A stretch of 48,995 bases of DNA, taken from assembly GCA_034696485.1 (NCBI GenBank), contig JAQIWT010000040.1, positions 1 to 48,995 of the forward strand. Direction: 5' to 3'. The position numbers were made by a program, and so were the translations under genes. Below are positions 43,809 through 48,995 of the stretch, piece after piece. Numbering within the stretch: position 1 is the first letter of the stretch; every line of letters starts with the position of its first letter. The DNA comes from Isohypsibius dastychi. Lineage: Eukaryota; Tardigrada; Eutardigrada; Parachela; Isohypsibiidae. The notes under the pieces were generated by a model that worked only from the letters and a program-made list of their open reading frames with translations, made no database searches and was not told where the DNA came from.

Positions 43809-45203
43809 TGGAAGATAGTCTGTGATGAAGTGATATTTTAACCAAGTCTCCTGTGTTCTACGTCAAACGAATCCAAGTTCCTGAGTTGCCTTGGAGCTCG
43901 CCCTTTTCTTACATCTGAATATCTGATTAAAAAACAAGATTAAATCGAGAAACGGATGTCGTGCTGAAGAGAGAGGAACCAAATAACTTCATCAGAAAAT
44001 CAAGATATGAACGATTGTGGTGTAGGTTCAACTTTTTGCAATTCCTAAATGCTCAGACAGCTCACGGTTATGCCCCATCCATACCCCGTAAATTAACGAA
44101 CCGTGAGCCCCGTAATCCATAATATGAGCGGAAGCGCCAATCAAGTTGCTCTCTCGTATATATCCAGTATTAATTTCCGAATCCGTACAATCACCAAACT
44201 GCGCAAAGCCAGTTTTCTTAAAACTGAAACCGTGCGAAAATACCGCAGAGAAATTGTCTGAGGTTTTGACCAACCGCTTCATTCATTCATTCATTCATAG
44301 ACACTCATTCACACTTTGATGTTTACAACTACCACTCTGTTTGCCTTGGAGAGCTGCTCGTTTTGTGACAGGTGCGACCCCAGTACCCCGCGTCAATCAG
44401 GTCGCCCTTTTCAGTAAAGTAAAAGAGCTTGAGAATTTGGGGGTAAACCCAATGTATGTTTGACCTGTTTGATTGCTATACATATTAAAATATGGCTCAA
44501 CCTACCAGCGAAACGGGAAGAAATGTCTGATAGAACAAAATCAATATTCAAAAGCTATATTGAATGCGAGTGTATTTCAAAGTAATTCTCGATACACATC
44601 ACCGGTCAAATGAAAAAAAGTCATGCGGTGGTTTCAGCCAACCCAACTGCAGCCTTTCGATACAGAACTGCATCAGACTCCGCAATAGCAGTCATAGCGT
44701 AAGACATCATCCAGCATAGATAAATATGGAGAGAAAAGAAACAGAGTGTAAGTCGGCAGAAACGGCATCAGATCAGGGATATCCTTTCTCGAGACATGCC
44801 ATTTTGAAACTGTGACGTCGTGACGGTCACTGTTGTTGGACACCCAGAGGCAGATGACATGAGTAATGTCACAGCCCTAGAACCTTTATTTTCTCAAAAT
44901 TCATATCTTTGCTCGGGTTTTTTTTGCCGATTTGCATTGTTTGCTGGTTTTTTTATATTTGTCTCCACTGGATAATATTTTCCGTTAAGACCGTTAGGGT
45001 TGAGAAAAATGCAGTTTGCTTATTGAAGACACTGGCCCACATCTGCACAAAACGGCAGTGACTGGGACAGCGGTTCGAAAAATAAAGACTAACAACAACC
45101 GCGGTTGATTCGAATTTCTCGATGTTAAACTAATGGTATGCAATGTGAGGTGGTGCGCTTTTAAAATGACATCCATTCTTGTGGCATGCTTTGAGCGACA
45201 AAA
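43809..45203. other. Divergent intergenic region, about 1.4 kb
   Basis: Lies between the - strand membrane protein and the + strand SLC44 gene, so it should hold both promoters. An 84-codon - strand frame (44282-44028) has no family features. There is a (attc)n microsatellite at 44277-44297. Confidence 0.4.
44277..44297. repeat. Microsatellite (attc)5
   Basis: Five consecutive attc/tcat units. Confidence 0.8.
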
Positions 45204-48200
45204 ATGGCGAAGGTTGCCGATTCGTCAACAACAAAATCTACAGCCGTTCCAAGTAAGAATGGGGGAATCCGTGAGATTCATCTTTTCCTTCAAATAGTCC
45301 TTTACAGGGCTAAGCCGTGTACAGCACGCCAACTTTCGCGGACCAGTCCGAAACCGCCAGTGCACCGATGTGGTCTGTTTAGCTGTATTCTTTGCTTTTC
45401 TGGCTGGTTGGGCGTACGTAGCATACTTCGGTTAGAACCCTTCAGTTTATCCAGTTAATACTCCGAATTCATGACGTGATTTCAGCTTTCAGCAACGGGG
45501 TCTTAGCTCGTATAACACATCCTGTCGATAGTCGCGGTCAGATTTGCGGTTTAGACAAAGCTGCGTGAGTGAGGCACTGCAGGCGCAAGTATGAGCTAAC
45601 CTGTCATCATCACAGGAACCGGACGTTTCTATTTTATTTTGACCTTGCGAAATGCGCAAGTCCGGCTGTGCTGATTGCCGGATGTCTGACGCCCAGCATT
45701 TGTGTGGAGAACTGCCCAAATACTGCATTTGGATACCTACAGGTCTTAGACCCGTTCAACCCGTTAATCATCGACACCTCGCGCTTGATCTGTGTGGATG
45801 ACTTCAACAAGTCTGCTCTGACATCTTTTGATGTATAATTCAACGATTTGAATGATTGCGTCTAACCATGAGTGCACCTTTCAGAAAATTCAAGAGGCGG
45901 TTATTCTTGGGAGATGTGCAGCTTACTATCTACCAAGTGGGCCAGTCGGTGGCCGGTGCATGCCCGGTTTCCGACAGGGTCCAAACGGCCAGACAGAGAC
46001 CCTTTTCAATGAGATACCAGCGGACCATTTGATTCAGTCGTTGAACAGCAGCATCTCCATCGATGACGTTTTTCAGGGATCGTCGTGGATGAGTTTATTT
46101 GTCCAAACGCAACAAGCGTTTATGAACATTGCTCATGATTTCACGCAGTCCTGGAAAATCATACTACTGTGAGTTTCTGGCTCGATTTTATTTCAGAAGT
46201 ACGGGTCACAAAACCCAAATTTGTTATTTTTAGATGGTTCGGATTTTCAGTTGTGCTTTCGCTATTGTGGATGTTCCTGTTGCGATGGATTGCTGGTGTA
46301 GTGATCTGGGTTTCTCTGGCTGGGATGTTGGGCGGACTGGGTTATGGTAACCTTTGGCCACCTGAAAATATGTTATGCTGGAAATTAAAATTGCTGTTTT
46401 TGCTGGGATTAGGAATTTATTTTTCATATGCTCAGTATGAGTCAATGTCTTCCAATAGCTGGTTCAATTTGACAAATTCCACGAAAGGACCACCCAACGC
46501 TGATTCTCTCAACCACCTGAATTCTGGCATAAAGAACGTCACGCTGGATCTTCAGAAGCTGAAAAACATCCACAACGGGAAACCTGATGCGGAAACATGG
46601 CTGATTCTATGTTAATCAACGCATTACTTTGGGCTTATTCCATTAGAGTAATTTTTGTGATTGCAGGTATTGCCTGTGCAGCTGCAGCCGTTATCGTGCT
46701 TCTCATAACATTGTTTCTTCGGAAGCGAATTAGAATGGCTTTAGCCATAATCCGGGTCAGCTCAAGGTACAAAAACCAATTCTGATAGCACTACGGACAA
46801 GATGCAATACGTTTCCATCCCCAGAGCGATTGGTCAAATGACGACAACAGTATTTTTCCCACTTGTCCCACTTATTCTGCAGTTGGTCACTGTTGCGATT
46901 TGTGGATCATGTGCACTGTACGCAATTATTGGCCATTTTCACAAATTGCGATGATACGGTGATTTCAGATGGCTAGCAGCGACTGGGAATCCAGAAGGAG
47001 TCATCGTGGATTCCACTGAGACTGTTCACACAGGGCTTCGCAATAACGACTCTTGCAACCCAAACGTGAGTTATTTCAGAGTCTTGTATATTGCAGTTCC
47101 AGGTTTCTGTGATAGGATTTCAGCATAAAACACCCGAATGCATCAGGGTCATGCCACTTTCTCTACTTCGCCCAGAAACCGTAAGTAAAATGTGCTAACC
47201 AAAGGTAAATAACATTGTGTTTTGTTTTCTACAGATTGTTGATATTCTTCCAGTTTACGAATCTGTTCGGGTTCTTTTGGGGAATGGCTTTTGCAGACGC
47301 ACTCTGCCAAATCGTTTTGTCGGGTGCATTCGCATCGTACTACTGGGCTTTTGAGAAACCTCAAAATGTTCCCCTTTTTCCTGTGCTTGCTTCGTTTTAC
47401 CGATCCATCAGGTACAGTAAAATATTTTGTATTGGTCATCTCCTAAGAAAAGCAGTGACTTCAAGTGACACCAACCATCTACTATACTACTGGGCAATAA
47501 AAGGCCACTTGTAACATGTGACATTGTGGGTTCATCAAAATACGCAGTCCAATGTCAGGAAGATTCTCCTGATCTGCCCTCGCCAGAAGGGTGGTTTACA
47601 TAGTTATTTTCACTATAAACAACAGAATGCTTCGTGAATGACTCAGGGTTACGAACGATTCTGTAGGTACCACTTGGGATCACTGGCTTTTGGATCATTA
47701 TTGGTTGCAAGCGTACAGATCATCCAAGCTGTGCTAAAGTACCTCCAACGCAAACTTAAACATGGGAACAACTTTTTCACCCGATTCGTCATAAAGTAAT
47801 TCCTCGTATTCCATTGAAACGACCGTATTCCGCGCTCACCAACTGCATGTTCGAACAGGATCTGCACTTGCTGTTTCTATTGCCTCGAAAAATGCATAAA
47901 ATTCCTCAATCGCTACGCATATATAATGGTGCGCCCAAAAGTCGTTTTTTAAATTACTGCGATGTTTTATTTTGTTTGAATAGATTGCAATATTTGGGAA
48001 AGGCTTCTGCCCCTCCGCAAAAGATGCCTTTCTGCTTCTAGTCCGCAATGCCATTCGGGTCGCTGTTGTTGATGGGGTTGTGTCGTTCTTCATGTTTCTT
48101 GGTAAGATTGGGATAATGGGAGCGATGGGATACTCGGTTTATTCGTTTTGCACGGGAGCCATTCCACACGTGGATGAATATGTCCCCAGAATGTATTATG

Positions 48201-48536
48201 TCTACGTGCCGGTGGTTGTACGTCCCTGTTAATTGACCCTCTGTGTGCATGGCTATTTACGCATTTCTCTTGTAGACAGTCGTTATTGGGAGCTACATTA
48301 TTTCTTCAATCTTTTTTGGCGTTTATACAATGGCCGTCGACACTATGTTTCTGTGTTTTCGTGAGTATCGAACGCTGCAATCTTTTCGATTCTCTATGAC
48401 CCTGACAAATGCAGTGGAAGATCTCGAGAGGAATGACGGCTCAGTTGAAAAACCGTACTATATGTCAAAGAGCTTGATGGAAATATTCGGCAAAAAAACT
48501 ACGTTTCCCGCTGCACAACCATCGAAAATTGCCTGA
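45204..48536 (+). CDS. Choline transporter-like protein, SLC44 family
   Basis: Seventeen exons: 45204-45252, 45308-45430, 45486-45564, 45616-45832, 45885-46168, 46234-46346, 46413-46610, 46667-46766, 46825-46917, 46969-47065, 47124-47180, 47235-47411, 47667-47795, 47859-47928, 47984-48217, 48276-48360 and 48415-48536; about 741 aa. CTL proteins carry choline or ethanolamine across plasma and organelle membranes. Family landmarks: FRGPVRNRQCTDVVCL, a first membrane helix, THPVDSRGQICG, CVENCPN; several helices; FASYYWAFEKP, RYHLGSLAFGSLL, CLEKCIKFLNRYAYIM, FGKGFCPSAKDAFLLLVRN and LEDLERNDGSVEKPYYMS. Phases fit everywhere except exon 47124-47180, where the conserved reading needs one base fewer. 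The intron 46347-46412 is 66 nt and stop-free in frame. Confidence 0.93.
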
Positions 48537-48546
48537 CTGAAACGGC

Positions 48547-48586
48547 ATAACTTCAAAGCCTTTGACACCTGATAACTTCAAAGCCT
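48547..48586. repeat. Direct repeat pair
   Basis: ataacttcaaagcct occurs at 48547-48561 and again at 48572-48586, just after the SLC44 stop codon. Confidence 0.7.
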
Positions 48587-48926
48587 GGCCCCCTTCGCCA
48601 GTTTCCATCTTCCTTTTCTTCGAGGACCTTCAGTACTGAAGAAAATACCATGATGCGAAAGGAGTTGGAGGCGAAAGGATGTTTTTCGCTCTTTGAGAAT
48701 TTCATGGAAGGAACGGGATGTCACTATTTTCATTTGAAATGGTTTTAACTGACCAGGAGGATGATGACGCGATATCCGTCGTCGGACGAGAATCATAATC
48801 CGGAGCAAACATGGCAGCACCTTTAAATCAGTTTAAGGCGAATGAGTCGTCATATTTAAATGATTACTGATCAAGTTTTGTACTTTGCCTAGACGAACTG
48901 AAAAGAGTTGGTGTTGTGATACAATA

Positions 48927-48983
48927 CCTATTCACATTTTGATGAATAGGTAGTCATATAAAAGTGAATAGGTAGTCACTTTT
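48927..48983. repeat. Overlapping direct and inverted short repeats
   Basis: cctattca (48927-48934) pairs with tgaatagg (48943-48950). tgaataggtagtca is repeated directly at 48943-48956 and 48965-48978. aaaagtga (48960-48967) pairs with tcactttt (48976-48983). Possibly the edge of a repeat continuing past the window. Confidence 0.6.
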
Positions 48984-48995
48984 AAAATGAATATG

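Larger units (their letters stand above)
48537..48995. other. Terminal 460 nt, no gene seen
   Basis: SLC44 3' region and window end. An 80-codon - strand frame at 48820-48578 has no recognisable features. Short repeats are listed separately. Confidence 0.35.

Noticed and set aside
44028-44282. 84-codon - strand frame
   Set aside because: Ends at a microsatellite, no family features and no neighbouring exons.
1-48995. CRISPR arrays, prokaryotic operons, integrated virus or transposase genes
   Set aside because: No regularly spaced direct repeats, no polycistronic layout, and no reverse transcriptase, integrase or transposase motifs were seen on either strand.

Overview
The window is eukaryotic nuclear DNA. 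Almost every gene is split by short GT-AG introns, mostly about 36-80 nt, and reading frame is preserved across nearly every junction when the exons are joined. The gene set is animal: a mitochondrial glycerol-3-phosphate dehydrogenase with its C-terminal EF-hand region, a sperm-type Na+/H+ exchanger (SLC9C), a choline transporter-like protein (SLC44), a 14-3-3 protein, a GAF-PDE protein, a DAZ/BOULE-like RRM protein, and the axonemal proteins CFAP45 and CFAP57. The density (about one gene per 3-4 kb) and the tiny introns point to a compact-genome metazoan that keeps motile cilia or flagellated sperm. I cannot name the phylum; a flatworm or rotifer would fit, but that is a guess.

Layout, left to right. 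On the + strand: a 5'-partial HEAT-like protein (1-2228), a large lysine-rich plus coiled-coil protein (about 3091-6129), CFAP45 (6361-8163), and a tandem-GAF phosphodiesterase-fold protein whose catalytic metal ligands are lost (8969-14246). On the - strand: a BOULE-like RRM protein (15462-16764) and GPD2 (16915-20146). GPD2 is divergent from the SLC9C exchanger on + (20780-26798). Then on +: an orphan with a PP1-docking motif (27984-29575), a 14-3-3 protein with a roughly 255-residue N-terminal extension (29907-31618), and CFAP57 (31810-36245). Four - strand genes follow: two orphans (36470-38459; 38646-39953), a serine/acid-rich protein (40448-42584) and a small Cys-rich single-pass membrane protein (43256-43808). 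The SLC44 transporter (45204-48536, +) closes the window.

Biologically, many of the genes belong to flagellar or sperm physiology: ruler/inner-doublet and dynein-regulatory components (CFAP45, CFAP57), a voltage-sensing, cyclic-nucleotide-domain Na+/H+ exchanger, a GAF pseudo-phosphodiesterase that could sense cyclic nucleotide without hydrolysing it, glycerophosphate-shuttle energy supply (GPD2), and a germline RNA-binding protein. This clustering may be chance in a compact genome.

The non-coding part holds several dispersed repeats: an inverted pair in a PDE intron, a long near-perfect hairpin in a GPD2 intron, a repeat around a TGACGTCA core found at two loci 22 kb apart, and degenerate tandem tracts. 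I saw no retroelement or transposase ORF, no rRNA or tRNA, and no CRISPR. Exon limits below come from frame continuity and splice motifs, not transcripts.
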